Source: Pinisolibacter aquiterrae (lineage in GTDB: Bacteria; Pseudomonadota; Alphaproteobacteria; Rhizobiales; Ancalomicrobiaceae). From it: a stretch of 64,000 bases of DNA. The translations under genes and the position numbers were made by a program. The stretch covers positions 558,001 through 622,000 of the forward strand of contig NZ_JAFNIH010000019.1 of assembly GCF_019160155.1 (NCBI RefSeq). Reading direction: 5' to 3'. Of the stretch, positions 50,424 to 59,693 are shown piece after piece. The stretch's first letter is position 1. Each line of letters begins with the position of its first letter. The notes beneath the pieces were generated by a model that saw only the letters and a list, made by a program, of their open reading frames with translations, made no database searches and had not been told where the DNA came from.

Positions 50424-52757
50424 TCACTCTTCGACCTGAACGACGGTCCTGACGTCGGGCATGAGCGACAGGTCCATGCGGTGCTTCGAGCCGTAGGTCG
50501 GCACGTCGAGTTCGTCCTCGGTGAGCGTCCAGTCCGCCGGCAGATCCCAGAAGGTCTTGAATTCGGCGGTGAACTTCTCCGAGAGGGCGAAGGAGGTGGC
50601 GAACATGTGCTTGACCTGCACCGAGGCGTGCTTGTCGAGGATGCGGGCCCGTTCCTCCTTCATCCAGTTGCGGGTCGGCACCGCGCGGGCGAGACGTTCC
50701 TTGCGGATCTCGGCCCGACGCAGGGCGGTCGCGGCCGCGTCGACGGTGAAGACGCCGTCGGTCTCGGTGAAGACCGCGCCGTAGACCTTGGCGGCATAGC
50801 CGGGCAGCAGGAACTTGCCGTTGAGGTCGGCTTCGATCGCCTTCGGGTCGCGATCGATCGGATCGCCGAAGCCGGGGCCGCCCCGCAGGTAGTTCAGATA
50901 GAGATCGTAGTTGTCGTAGCAGTCCTCCGTGGTGATGCACTGCTTGTCGCGCTTGATGCGGGCGGTGGCGTCGAGATGACGCTCGTAGTCCGGATGCGTC
51001 GGATCGAGATCGCCGCCGAGCGGCAGGCTGTCGCCGATGGCGATGCGTTCCTTCAGCCCCGTGTCGTGGGCCTCGAAACGATAGCCGGTCGCCGAGGGGT
51101 AACCGCCCATCATGCCCCAGTCGGAGTTCATGAAGCCGTTGCCCATGAAGAACATGGTCCAGTCCTGGGCGTTCCAGACCATGCGCAGCGTCTCGAACCC
51201 GCAACCGCCGCGATACTTGCCGTAGCCGCCGGAGTTGGTCTTGACGTTGCGCCCGAGATAGAGGAGCGGCTCGGCCATCTCCCAGATCTCGATGTCGCCC
51301 ATGTCGCCTTCCGGGTTCCAGATGGCGGCGGCATGGTTGAGCCCGTCCTTGACGGCGCAGGCGCCGGTGCCGCACGACGAGGCCTCGAACGAATTGACGG
51401 CGTGGATCTCGCCGTCCTGGTTGATGCCACCGCCCTGCAGCCAGTTGGAGGTGTTGGCGTTGCCGGCGTTGACCTCCTCCAGATAGCCGCGGCTGAAATA
51501 GGCTTGGCCGAGACCACGCCACAGCGCCGCCCAACCGGACACCAGGAAGTGCCAGGCATAGGCATGGCCGGTGCGCCGGTCGTCCGGATTGCACCAGGTG
51601 CCCTTGGGCAGACGGAAGTCGGTGGCGAAATAGGCGCCGTCGTTGATGCGCTGGGTCGGAACCAGCGTCTGGCACATCATCACCCAGATGCCCGAGGTGA
51701 AGGCCACCTGATGGGCGTTGAACGTGTGCCAGCCCCAACGGCTCGCGCCCTCGAAGTCGAGCTTCCAGCTGCCGTCCTTGCGGATCGTCATCTCGCACGG
51801 CGAGTGCATGATGCTGTCGAGCTTGGCGAAGGCGGAGGAGACCTGGACGTCGTCGTGCTTGTAGGGCACGTCGACGAAGGAGACCTTGCGGTACTTGCCG
51901 GGCAGGGTCATCGCCTTGATGCGGCTCATCAGACCCCGGCGGCCCTCCTCGATGACCTCGAAGGCGAACTTCTCGTAGGCCTCGATGCCGTCGGCGCGGA
52001 TCACCTCCTCGACGAGATCACGGATCATGTGGCAGCCGGCGATGCGCGTGCGCTCGTCGAGGATCCAGTACTTGGGCGTGCGCACCGAGCGCTGGCTCTC
52101 GTGCAGCCAGTCGCGCAGCGGCGTGTCGTTCACGCCGGTCTTGCGGCAGGTGATCATGTAGCCGTCGCCGAAGCGCTGCACCTGGCCGGTCGACATCGAG
52201 CCGGGCGTCACCGCGCCGGTGTCGATGACGTGGGTGACGCCGCCCACCCAGCCGATCAGCCGACCCTCCCAGAAGATCGGCACGATCGTGGCGATGTCGC
52301 AGGGGTGGACGTTGCCGATGGCGCAGTCGTTGGTGGTGAACATGTCGCCCGGATTGATGCCCGGGTTGGTCTCCCAGTCGTTCTCGATCATGTATTTGAT
52401 CGCCGCACCCATGGTGCCGACGTGGATGATGATGCCGGTCGAGGTCAGGACGCAGTCGCCGGCGGCGTTGTAGAGGGTGAAGCAGAGCTCGCCCTCCTGC
52501 TCGACGATCGGGCTCGCGGCGATCTTCTTCGCCGTCTCGCGGGCGTGGACGAGGCCGCCGCGCAGCTTGGAGAACAGCTTCTCGTAGCCGATCGGGTCGC
52601 TGTCGCGCAGCTCCAGCGTCTCGCGGCCGTCGTAGAAGCCGGTCTTCTTGGTCCGCTCGATGATGCCGTCGCGGAATTCCTTCAGCGTCTGGCCGTTCTT
52701 CAACAGATCGGCGAAGGGCGCGCCACCGATCCCCTTGTGCATGGTGCTCTGGTTCAT
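50424..52757 (-). CDS. acxB: Acetone carboxylase alpha subunit AcxB (hydantoinase B type)
   Basis: Largest subunit, 777 aa, hydantoinase B/oxoprolinase family, thought to hold the Mn site for carboxylation of acetone enol phosphate. Conserved segments include LFTTNDCAIGNVHPCDI (here MFTTNDCAIGNVHP), SEASSCGTGACAV-like FEASSCGTGACAVKDG and GGYGKYRGGCGFE. The start at 52757 is chosen because GGGAG is 8 bases upstream and the length then equals known AcxB; an in-frame GTG at 52775 overlaps the acxA stop. It is second in the operon. Confidence 0.95.
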   Translation of the reverse strand: MNQSTMHKGIGGAPFADLLKNGQTLKEFRDGIIERTKKTGFYDGRETLELRDSDPIGYEKLFSKLRGGLVHARETAKKIAASPIVEQEGELCFTLYNAAGDCVLTSTGIIIHVGTMGAAIKYMIENDWETNPGINPGDMFTTNDCAIGNVHPCDIATIVPIFWEGRLIGWVGGVTHVIDTGAVTPGSMSTGQVQRFGDGYMITCRKTGVNDTPLRDWLHESQRSVRTPKYWILDERTRIAGCHMIRDLVEEVIRADGIEAYEKFAFEVIEEGRRGLMSRIKAMTLPGKYRKVSFVDVPYKHDDVQVSSAFAKLDSIMHSPCEMTIRKDGSWKLDFEGASRWGWHTFNAHQVAFTSGIWVMMCQTLVPTQRINDGAYFATDFRLPKGTWCNPDDRRTGHAYAWHFLVSGWAALWRGLGQAYFSRGYLEEVNAGNANTSNWLQGGGINQDGEIHAVNSFEASSCGTGACAVKDGLNHAAAIWNPEGDMGDIEIWEMAEPLLYLGRNVKTNSGGYGKYRGGCGFETLRMVWNAQDWTMFFMGNGFMNSDWGMMGGYPSATGYRFEAHDTGLKERIAIGDSLPLGGDLDPTHPDYERHLDATARIKRDKQCITTEDCYDNYDLYLNYLRGGPGFGDPIDRDPKAIEADLNGKFLLPGYAAKVYGAVFTETDGVFTVDAAATALRRAEIRKERLARAVPTRNWMKEERARILDKHASVQVKHMFATSFALSEKFTAEFKTFWDLPADWTLTEDELDVPTYGSKHRMDLSLMPDVRTVVQVEE

Positions 52758-52771
52758 GGGTCGGGCTCCCT

Positions 52772-54919
52772 TCACTTCACTTCTTTGAGGTGGAACAGGC
52801 GATGCTTGTCGACGAAGGTCTCAAAACCGTCGGGAACGACGAAGGTCGTCGCGTCGGATTCGATGATCGCCGGGCCGACGATGTGGTTGCCGGCCTTGAG
52901 CGCCTCCATCTTCCAGAGGGTGGCGTCGACCCATTTCTTGTGGCGGTAGAACGGCCGATGACCGAGGCGCGCCCCCTCCGGCGGGATCGGACCGGCGTCG
53001 ACGTCCTCCGGCAGAACCGGCTTCTGAGTGACGACGGTGCCGCGCAGGATCGCGCCGGTGATCGAGAAGCCGAGCTCGGGCGAGCGGGCCGAGGAGGCGT
53101 AGACGCGGCCGTAGGTGGTCTCGAAGGCCTCGACGATCGCGTTCCAATCGGCGGCGGTGGCGGCGGTGGCGACCGGCGAGACGATCTCGAGATCGTTGAG
53201 CTGGCCCATGTACTGCATCTTGTAGCCGGGGATCAGCAGCACGTCCTCGGGCCGGAAGCCGTTGATGACGAACTCGTCGATCACCTTCAGCGCCAGTTCC
53301 GACCATGCGTCCTGCAGCGTCGCGCAGGCCGCCGCCTTGGCCTCCTCGGTGGCGACCTGCGCCACACCGAGGTCGACCGACTTGTCGTAGCGATATTCGA
53401 AGTCGGCGCAGGCGCAGCCGAAGGCCGAGAAGCCGGCAGCCCAGGCGGGCACCACCACGTCCTTGAAGCCGACGCCTTCCGTGTATCCATAGGTGTGGAC
53501 CGGACCGGCGCCACCATAGGAGAAGCAGGTGAAGTCGGCCGGGTTGTAGCCCTTGGCGGAGATGTTGGCGCGCAGATATTCCGACAGCGTCAGATCGAGC
53601 AGCTCGATGACGCCGGCGGCCGCGTCCTCGACCGAGAGGCCGAGCGGATCGGCGATCTGCTCCTTGATGTGTCGGCGCGCCCGGTCGACGTCGAGCTTGA
53701 TCGCCCCGCCGAGGAAGTTGTCGGGGTTGAGATAGCCGAGCACGACGTGGCAGTCGGAGACCGAGACCGTGTCGAGACCGCTCTCCGGCCAGCAGGTGCC
53801 GACCCGGTAGCCGGCCGAATCCGGACCGAGCTTGATCGACTTCGAATAGGGGTCGAGACGCACGAAGGAGCCGGCGCCGGCGCCGACCGAGTCCATCGCC
53901 ACCAGCGGCAGCGACAGGACGAGGCGGGCCATGTCGGGATCCGACTTGATGGCGAAGCTGCCCTTGGTGATCAGCGCCACGTCGAAGGAGGTGCCGCCGA
54001 TGTCGGAACAGGCGACGTTCTCGTGACCGAGCGCCTCACCGAGCAGTTTCGAGCCGATGACGCCGCCGATCGGACCGGAGACGATGGTGCGGGCGAGTTC
54101 CTTGGCCTTCCAGGAGATGGTGCCGCCATGGGTCGCCATGACGCGCAGATCGAACTTGGCGCCATGGTCCTTGAAGCGATCGGACACCTTCTTCAGCGTC
54201 TGACGCGACGGTTCGGCGCCGTAGGCCTCCAGGATGGTGGTGTTCATCCGGTGGCTTTCCTTGCGCGACGGGTAGTAGTCGACCGAGGCGAAGACCGGGA
54301 TGTCGCTGCCGAGGGCGGCGAGTTCCTCGCGCGCGACGTCGCGGGCGCGCTGCTCGTTGGTCTCGTTCTTGTGCGACTGGAGCAGGCAGATCACGATCGC
54401 CTGCGAGCCCAGGGCGACGAGATCGCGGACGGCCTGGCGCACCTCCTCCTCGCGCAGGGGGATCGCGATCTTGCCCTGCACGTCGGTGCGCTCGGTGACG
54501 CCGCGCGTGCGGGAGACCGGCACCAGCGGTTCGTCGTAGCGGTGGGTGTTGAGGTGGATGCGGTCCTCGAGCGCGTAGCCGAGATAGCTCTGCAGCGCCC
54601 GGCCCATCGAATGGATCTGCTCGAAGCCCTTGTTGCAGATCAGACCGACGTCGAGCCCCTTGCGCATCAGGATGCGGTTGAGCATCGCGGTGCCGGAATA
54701 GACGCAGGTGACGAGCTCCGGATAGACGTCGTCGACGCCACGGTTCCAGTGGGCGAGAGCGTCCACCGAGGAGTTGAAGATGGCGAGCGACTCGTCGCCC
54801 GGGTTCGACTGCGCCTTGCCGACGACGAAACGTCCGTCGGCCCGCACGAAGAAGGTGTCGGTCATCGTGCCGCCGGCGTCGATGCCCATCACCTGGACGG
54901 GGATGTGCTGGTGTCCCAC
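52772..54919 (-). CDS. acxA: Acetone carboxylase beta subunit AcxA (hydantoinase A type)
   Basis: 715 aa (about 717 in known enzymes), hydantoinase A family with an ASKHA-type nucleotide site, responsible for ATP-dependent acetone phosphorylation. The N-terminal phosphate loop is VMGIDAGGTMTDTFFV, and DIGGTSFDVALITKG is the second phosphate motif; FSYGGAGPVHTYGY is also typical. It starts with GTG after a GGAGGA site. First gene of acxABC, about 50 bp downstream of a sigma-54 promoter. Confidence 0.95.
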   Translation of the reverse strand: MGHQHIPVQVMGIDAGGTMTDTFFVRADGRFVVGKAQSNPGDESLAIFNSSVDALAHWNRGVDDVYPELVTCVYSGTAMLNRILMRKGLDVGLICNKGFEQIHSMGRALQSYLGYALEDRIHLNTHRYDEPLVPVSRTRGVTERTDVQGKIAIPLREEEVRQAVRDLVALGSQAIVICLLQSHKNETNEQRARDVAREELAALGSDIPVFASVDYYPSRKESHRMNTTILEAYGAEPSRQTLKKVSDRFKDHGAKFDLRVMATHGGTISWKAKELARTIVSGPIGGVIGSKLLGEALGHENVACSDIGGTSFDVALITKGSFAIKSDPDMARLVLSLPLVAMDSVGAGAGSFVRLDPYSKSIKLGPDSAGYRVGTCWPESGLDTVSVSDCHVVLGYLNPDNFLGGAIKLDVDRARRHIKEQIADPLGLSVEDAAAGVIELLDLTLSEYLRANISAKGYNPADFTCFSYGGAGPVHTYGYTEGVGFKDVVVPAWAAGFSAFGCACADFEYRYDKSVDLGVAQVATEEAKAAACATLQDAWSELALKVIDEFVINGFRPEDVLLIPGYKMQYMGQLNDLEIVSPVATAATAADWNAIVEAFETTYGRVYASSARSPELGFSITGAILRGTVVTQKPVLPEDVDAGPIPPEGARLGHRPFYRHKKWVDATLWKMEALKAGNHIVGPAIIESDATTFVVPDGFETFVDKHRLFHLKEVK

Positions 54920-54980
54920 TGTTTCCTCCGTTCGTCTTTTTTCGTCGACGGAGGCGGTCCCCCCGTCGCCGAAGAGATCC

Positions 54981-54995
54981 GCAAGGGCCGTACCA
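54981..54995 (-). promoter_or_regulatory. Sigma-54 (-24/-12) promoter of acxABC
   Basis: On the minus strand TGGTACG, 4 bases, TTGC (54995 down to 54981), matching the sigma-54 consensus TGGCACG-N4-TTGC at all but one position, with the invariant GG and GC ten bases apart. It is 62 bases before the acxA GTG, and an enhancer-binding activator is encoded just upstream. Confidence 0.85.
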
Positions 54996-55072
54996 ACTTC
55001 ACCTGGGGCGTGCCGCCTCTGGCGAATAAGGGTTTTTCGGGATGGGGCGGGATCGCCTTCGCGTCCGAGGAA

Positions 55073-55108
55073 CGTCCGGTTCGCGTCCGCAACAGACGCC
55101 GCCGGACG
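55073..55108. promoter_or_regulatory. Candidate AcxR upstream activating sequence
   Basis: A 36-bp interrupted palindrome: outer arms CGTCCGG (55073-55079) and CCGGACG (55102-55108), inner arms GCGTC (55083-55087) and GACGC (55095-55099), all centred near 55091. It is about 95 bp upstream of the -24 element, the usual distance for a sigma-54 enhancer, and before the end of acxR. Confidence 0.55.
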
Positions 55109-55168
55109 GTCGGCCGGACGCCCGCCGAACGGCGCGACGAAGGCGGATGAGACGGAGGCGGGGGAGGA

Positions 55169-57142
55169 TCAGTCGGCCGAGCCGAGCGTCTCGATGGCGC
55201 CGCGATCGATGCCGTGCCGCTTGAGCTTCTCGTAGAGCGTGCTCTTGGCGATGCCGAGCCGGCGGGCGGTGCGGGTGAGGTTGCCGTCCTCGGCCGCGAT
55301 CGCGGCGAAGAGCACGGCGCGTTCGTCGGCCGGCCGGCGCGAGGGGGCCGGCGCGGCGGCGGCGGCCGGGCGCGCCGCCGGCACGACGAAGTCGGGCGGC
55401 AGATCGGCGCGGGTGAGTGTGTCGCTCTGCGACAGCAGCAGCATGCCCTCGACCACGTTGCGCAACTCGCGAACGTTGCCGGGCCAGGGGTGGGCCGTCA
55501 GCAGATCCATCAGATCATGCGTCGGGAGTTTGCGCGCGGTGCCGAAGCGGCGCATGCCCTGGTCGAGGAAATGCTGCACCAGCAGGGGGATGTCCTCGCG
55601 CCGCTCGTCCAGCCGCGGCAGCCGCAGCACCGTGACGGCGAGCCGGTAGTAGAGGTCCATGCGGAAGCGGCCCTCGGCGACCTCGGCGCGCAGATCGCGA
55701 TTGGTCGCCGCGACGACCCGGACCCGGACCTTGCGCGGCCGGTTCTCGCCGAGCCGATAGACGGCGCCGTCCTCCAACACGCGCAGCAGATGGGCCTGGA
55801 GATCGAGCGGCATCTCCCCGATTTCGTCGAGGAACAGCGTGCCGCCGTCGGCGGCCTCGAACTTGCCGACCATGCCGCCGCGCCGCGCCCCGGTGAAGGC
55901 GCCCTCGGCATAGCCGAAGAGTTCGCTCGCCAGGAGGTCGCGGGTCATGCAGCCGCAGTTGAGCGGCACGAAGGGGCCCTTCGCCTGCGGTCCGGCATCG
56001 TGCAGCGCCCGCGCCAGCACCTCCTTGCCCGACCCGGTCGGCCCGAGCAGAAGGGTCGGCACGGTGAGCTTGGCCAGTTGCAGCGCCCGCGACTTCACCT
56101 GTTCCATCACCGCGCTGTGGCCGACGATGTTGGCGGTCTCCTTCGCCGTCTCGCGCGGAGCGACGGCGACGCGGACGGAGGGTCCGGACATCGGCAGCGC
56201 CAGCACCGTGCCGAGCCGTTCGTCGCGATCGATCACCGGCTCGATCCAGTCGGGCCGCAGCCAATCCGGCAGCGTCCGCCCGTCGAGGCCGGCCGCCCCG
56301 CCGTCCGGCGGCAGCCGCAACGCGCCGCAGACGCCGAGATCGAGCCCGATCGTCTCGAGGAACAGGCTGGCGCCCTCGTTGGCGCGCACCATCCGGCCGC
56401 GCCGATCGAAGACCACCAGGCCGCCGTCCCCCCACCGTCGCGGACCGCTCAGCGTGACGTCGAGGAGGCGCGTGCGCTTCTCCATCTCGAGCGCCGCCAG
56501 CCGGGTCTCGATCCGCCCGGCGCCGGTGACGACCAGGGCGAGACAGTGGGAATTGTGGTGACCGGAGAGGCCGGAGACGTCGAGGACGCCCACCACCGTC
56601 CCGTCGTAGGGATCACGGATGATGCTCGCCGAGCAGGTCCACTGCTTGATGCCCTCGCAGAAATGCTCGGCGGCGCAGATCTGCGCCGGCTTGCCCGAGG
56701 CGAGCGCGGTGCCGATGGCGTTGGTGCCGCTCACTCCCTCGGTCCACAGCGCGCCCGGCATCAGATGCACCGAGCGTCCGTGATCCTTGGCGGCGGGATC
56801 GCCCTCGACCGACAGGATCACCCCCTGCGGGTCGGTCAGGATCATCATGGTTCCGGATTCGGAGAGGAATTCCCGGGCCTGCGCCATCACCGGCCGCGCC
56901 GCCTCGACGAGGTCCGCCTGCCGGTTCAAGAGGCCGTGGATCTCCTCGTCGGAAACCGCCAGCGGCGCCGCGCGGCGGATCGGGTCGACGCCGTGGTCGA
57001 GGCATCGCCGCCAGGAATCCTCGACCATCCGGCGGACGGCATCGCGCGGAACACCGTCGCCGGACAGGAAGCGTTCCCAGGCACGCCGCACCACTCCCTC
57101 GCCACCGGCGGAGAGCGGCTGCGTCCTCGGCAGCCGTGCCAT
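55169..57142 (-). CDS. acxR: AcxR/AcoR-type sigma-54-dependent transcriptional activator
   Basis: 657 aa. An N-terminal GAF-type sensory region (about residues 35-200), a central PAS-like linker, an AAA+ domain (about 310-545) with Walker [10 protein letters not shown], the sigma-54 contact loop GAFTGA in [13 protein letters not shown] and [16 protein letters not shown], and a C-terminal Fis-type helix-turn-helix ([22 protein letters not shown]). It should activate the sigma-54 promoter of acxABC in response to acetone or a related compound. The start at 57142 has an excellent GGGGAGGAAGG site; an in-frame ATG at 57262 is possible and would add 40 residues. Confidence 0.92.
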   Translation of the reverse strand: MARLPRTQPLSAGGEGVVRRAWERFLSGDGVPRDAVRRMVEDSWRRCLDHGVDPIRRAAPLAVSDEEIHGLLNRQADLVEAARPVMAQAREFLSESGTMMILTDPQGVILSVEGDPAAKDHGRSVHLMPGALWTEGVSGTNAIGTALASGKPAQICAAEHFCEGIKQWTCSASIIRDPYDGTVVGVLDVSGLSGHHNSHCLALVVTGAGRIETRLAALEMEKRTRLLDVTLSGPRRWGDGGLVVFDRRGRMVRANEGASLFLETIGLDLGVCGALRLPPDGGAAGLDGRTLPDWLRPDWIEPVIDRDERLGTVLALPMSGPSVRVAVAPRETAKETANIVGHSAVMEQVKSRALQLAKLTVPTLLLGPTGSGKEVLARALHDAGPQAKGPFVPLNCGCMTRDLLASELFGYAEGAFTGARRGGMVGKFEAADGGTLFLDEIGEMPLDLQAHLLRVLEDGAVYRLGENRPRKVRVRVVAATNRDLRAEVAEGRFRMDLYYRLAVTVLRLPRLDERREDIPLLVQHFLDQGMRRFGTARKLPTHDLMDLLTAHPWPGNVRELRNVVEGMLLLSQSDTLTRADLPPDFVVPAARPAAAAAPAPSRRPADERAVLFAAIAAEDGNLTRTARRLGIAKSTLYEKLKRHGIDRGAIETLGSAD

Positions 57143-57290
57143 GCCTTCCTCCCCGAACATCCTTGGTGGATGTTTCGTCGCCGCTTCCTCGACGACGGGT
57201 GTCGAACCCCTCGTGCGATGCGCGGCACTCTTCTTGTCGTCGATCGTTCGGGCGACTGTCATGTCACCTCGCGAAGGCCTCCGGGAAGTC

Positions 57291-57340
57291 TTCGAGCGAT
57301 CTCTTCCTCAGCGATACTTTGAGATCCTTCGAATTGTCAA
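57291..57340 (-). promoter_or_regulatory. Promoter and inverted-repeat operator of acxR
   Basis: Arms of 13 bp at 57291-57303 and 57321-57333 (TTCGAGCGATCTC against the complement TTCGAAGGATCTC, 11 of 13 matching) flank a minus-strand -35 TTGACA (57340-57335) and a weak -10 TATCGC (57316-57311), 18-bp spacing. The repeat overlaps the promoter, so it could bind a repressor or AcxR itself. The remainder of the 347-bp gap 57143-57489 holds the leader of acxR and, next to the IclR stop, about 140 bp with nothing recognisable. Confidence 0.5.
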
Positions 57341-57489
57341 TGGCGGCGGCCGGCCGAGGGGATCCCGACGCCCCCGTCCCCACCGCGAAAGGCGCGCGGG
57401 ATCGCCACGGCCGAGCGCCGAGACGCCCCCGCCACCACATGGATCTTCGGACGGGCGGGCCCCCTCTGCGGCGCCCGCGTCCCTCGCCC

Positions 57490-58257
57490 TCACGACTTGG
57501 AGGAGATCGTGCGCGCCGAGGAAATCGCCAGCGGCGCGTGGATCTTGCGGAACGCCTCCGGCTCCCATTCCGACAGCGAGCCGGCGATGTGGACCGCGCC
57601 GATCGGCACGTTCTTCTCGTCGAAGATCGGGCTCGCGAGCACGATCTCGCCCAGCATCATCTGCTCGATGCACAGGGCGTAGCCGAGCTCGCGCGATTCC
57701 CGGATCGCCGCCAGGATCTCCGGCTTGGAGGTGACCGTCTTCGGGGTGATGGCGATCCGGTTCGATCGATCGAGGATGTCGTCGACGACGTCCTCCGGCA
57801 GGTGCCCCATCACCGCTCGCCCGCCCGAGGAGGCGAAGGAGGGCACGCGCCGCCCGGTGAGGGTCGCGAAGAAGGTCTGCCGCTTGGTCTGACGTCTCAG
57901 CGCATAGACGATCTCCAGATCCTCGAAGAGACTGAGGTCGATGCGCTCGCCGGTCTCCTCCTGGAGATCCATGAGGATCGGGCTCGCCCGCTGAATCGTC
58001 GTCGAATGGCGCAGATACTCGAAAGTGAAGTGCAGAAACTTCTTGCCGAGCATGTAGGTGCGGTTCTGCCCCCGCTCCAGATAGCCGAGCTGCACCAGAG
58101 TATAGGACATGCGCTGGACGGTGCTGGCGTCCATGCCGGTCAATTCACGCATCTCCGTATGCGACAGGCGCCCACCGTCGCCGCTCTTCTCGAAGGCTTC
58201 CAGAAGCTGAAAGGCCTTCTCCAGCGACTTCACGAACAGCGTGCTCTCTTTGCCCAT
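57490..58257 (-). CDS. IclR-family transcriptional regulator
   Basis: 255 aa: an N-terminal winged helix (about residues 5-70; SLEKAFQLLEAFEKSG, LTGMDASTVQRMSYTLVQLGYLE) and a C-terminal effector domain (about 85-250) with the IclR features GRRVPSFASSGGRAVMGHL and GYALCIEQMMLGEIVLASPIFDE. Divergent from the ABC transporter/SDR operon, whose promoter lies between them, so it most likely controls that operon in response to its substrate. The frame is open to 58698 but covers the divergent promoter; the ATG at 58257 fits the family. Confidence 0.9.
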   Translation of the reverse strand: MGKESTLFVKSLEKAFQLLEAFEKSGDGGRLSHTEMRELTGMDASTVQRMSYTLVQLGYLERGQNRTYMLGKKFLHFTFEYLRHSTTIQRASPILMDLQEETGERIDLSLFEDLEIVYALRRQTKRQTFFATLTGRRVPSFASSGGRAVMGHLPEDVVDDILDRSNRIAITPKTVTSKPEILAAIRESRELGYALCIEQMMLGEIVLASPIFDEKNVPIGAVHIAGSLSEWEPEAFRKIHAPLAISSARTISSKS

Positions 58258-58294
58258 CCCAGGCGTCCCCCAAAGAGAAAGTGCGCCGTCATAC

Positions 58295-58347
58295 TTGACG
58301 ACCTCTTCACTGCACAATATAATTTTCTTTATCGTAATACAATATAA
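58295..58347 (+). promoter_or_regulatory. Sigma-70 promoter and direct repeats of the ABC transporter operon
   Basis: TTGACG at 58295-58300, a 17-bp spacer and a perfect TATAAT at 58318-58323 form a strong housekeeping promoter. Direct repeats ACAATATAA at 58314-58322 and 58339-58347 (25 bp apart) overlap and follow the -10, suitable for binding by the divergent IclR protein. The patch is very AT-rich for this genome. Confidence 0.75.
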
Positions 58348-58387
58348 AAAATCGAAAATCGATATCCCACGGACGTGAGAGGTGAAC

Positions 58388-59539
58388 ATGGCGACTCTAT
58401 TCGAGACCGCGAAGGCGGTCGCTCTCGGGCTGTCGTTGACGGCCCTCTCCGCCCCGGCCGTCCACGCCGAACAGCTCAAGCTCGGCGTGTTGCTGCCCCT
58501 GTCCGGGTCCGCCTCGCTGGCGGGAACGTCGATCCGCGAAGGCATCGAATTCGCGATCAAGACGGCGAACGAGAAGGGCGGCGCCTTCGGCGAGCCGGTG
58601 AAGGTCTTCATCGAGGACGACGAGGGCAATCCGACCAAGGGCGTCACGGCGGTTCGCAAGCTCGTCGAGCAGGACGGCGTCGTCGCCATCAGCGGCACCT
58701 ACGTCAGCGCCGTGGCCGCCGCCGAGACCAAGGTCGCGCGCGAATACAAGGTGCCGATGGTCTCCGCCGGCTCCACCTCCTCGGCCGTCACCGACGCCAA
58801 CACGGCCGGCGACCCCTGGTTCTTCCGCGCCTTCCCCGGCAGCGTGGCCCAGGGCCGCCAGACCGCCGAAGACACGCTGAACCGGCTCAAGGCCAAGAAG
58901 ACGGTCGTTCTCTTCGAGAACTCGATCTACGGCAAGTCCCTGGCCGACCAGTTCAAGAAGGACTACGAGGCCGCCGGCGGCAAGATCCTCTCCATGGAAT
59001 CCTACAACCCCGGTGAGAAGGACTTCTACTCGACGCTCACCAACGTCCGCGCCCAGGCGCCCGACGCGGTCTACATCGCCGGCCTGATGGACTCCGGCGC
59101 GCAGATCATCAAGCAGTCAGGTGAGCTCGGGATCAAGATTCAGATCGTCGGCTCCGGTTCGATGATGAGCGACAAGCTGATCGAACTGGCCGGACCGGCC
59201 TCGGAGGGCTTCGCGGTCTCCTCGATGTTCGAGCCGAGCACCCCGAACAAGCACGGTGCCGAATTCGCCAAGGCCTTCCGCGCCGCCTATGGCAAGGACG
59301 CCGACGTCTACAGCGCCCTCGGCTACGACTCCATGAGCACGCTGATCGAGGCCGCCCGCCGCGCCGGCAAGCCGGACGGCGCCGCCATTCGGCAGCAGCT
59401 GATGAAACTCGGCGACTTCCCGCTCGTCCAGGGCCCCGACGGCACCACCGCCAAGTTCGACGAGAAGGGCGGCGTCGCCTTCACGATCGGCCTCGCCATC
59501 GTCCGCAACGGCAAGCGCGTCTGGATGCCGTTCGACTGA
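58388..59539 (+). CDS. Branched-chain amino acid-type ABC transporter substrate-binding protein
   Basis: 383 aa. Signal peptide (about residues 1-27), then a type I periplasmic-binding (LivJ-like) fold: LKLGVLLPLSGSASLAGTS, IEDDEGNPTKGVTAVRKLV, VVAISGTYVSAVAAAETK, YNPGEKDFYSTLTNVRAQAPD. The ligand cannot be inferred; this family also carries aromatic acids, amides, urea and other organic acids. An in-frame GTG 6 bases earlier is an alternative start. A perfect hairpin follows the stop, consistent with higher expression than the permeases. Confidence 0.9.
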   Translation: MATLFETAKAVALGLSLTALSAPAVHAEQLKLGVLLPLSGSASLAGTSIREGIEFAIKTANEKGGAFGEPVKVFIEDDEGNPTKGVTAVRKLVEQDGVVAISGTYVSAVAAAETKVAREYKVPMVSAGSTSSAVTDANTAGDPWFFRAFPGSVAQGRQTAEDTLNRLKAKKTVVLFENSIYGKSLADQFKKDYEAAGGKILSMESYNPGEKDFYSTLTNVRAQAPDAVYIAGLMDSGAQIIKQSGELGIKIQIVGSGSMMSDKLIELAGPASEGFAVSSMFEPSTPNKHGAEFAKAFRAAYGKDADVYSALGYDSMSTLIEAARRAGKPDGAAIRQQLMKLGDFPLVQGPDGTTAKFDEKGGVAFTIGLAIVRNGKRVWMPFD

Positions 59540-59546
59540 AACCGAG

Positions 59547-59581
59547 TTCACGGCGCCGCGACCCCGTCGAGGCGCCGTGAA
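59547..59581 (+). terminator. Intercistronic hairpin after the substrate-binding protein gene
   Basis: Perfect 11-bp arms TTCACGGCGCC (59547-59557) and GGCGCCGTGAA (59571-59581), 13-nt loop, in the 154-bp gap before the first permease. No T-run, so partial termination or mRNA stabilisation is likely. Confidence 0.6.
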
Positions 59582-59693
59582 GCGAGACTCTCCCGAACGG
59601 GCATCCGCCGATCCGGGCCGCGACGCTCGTGTCCTTCCGGCGCCGTCCGAAGGTCACCAGCCGGCCACGAGGCTTGAAGACAAGGGGTTCGGC

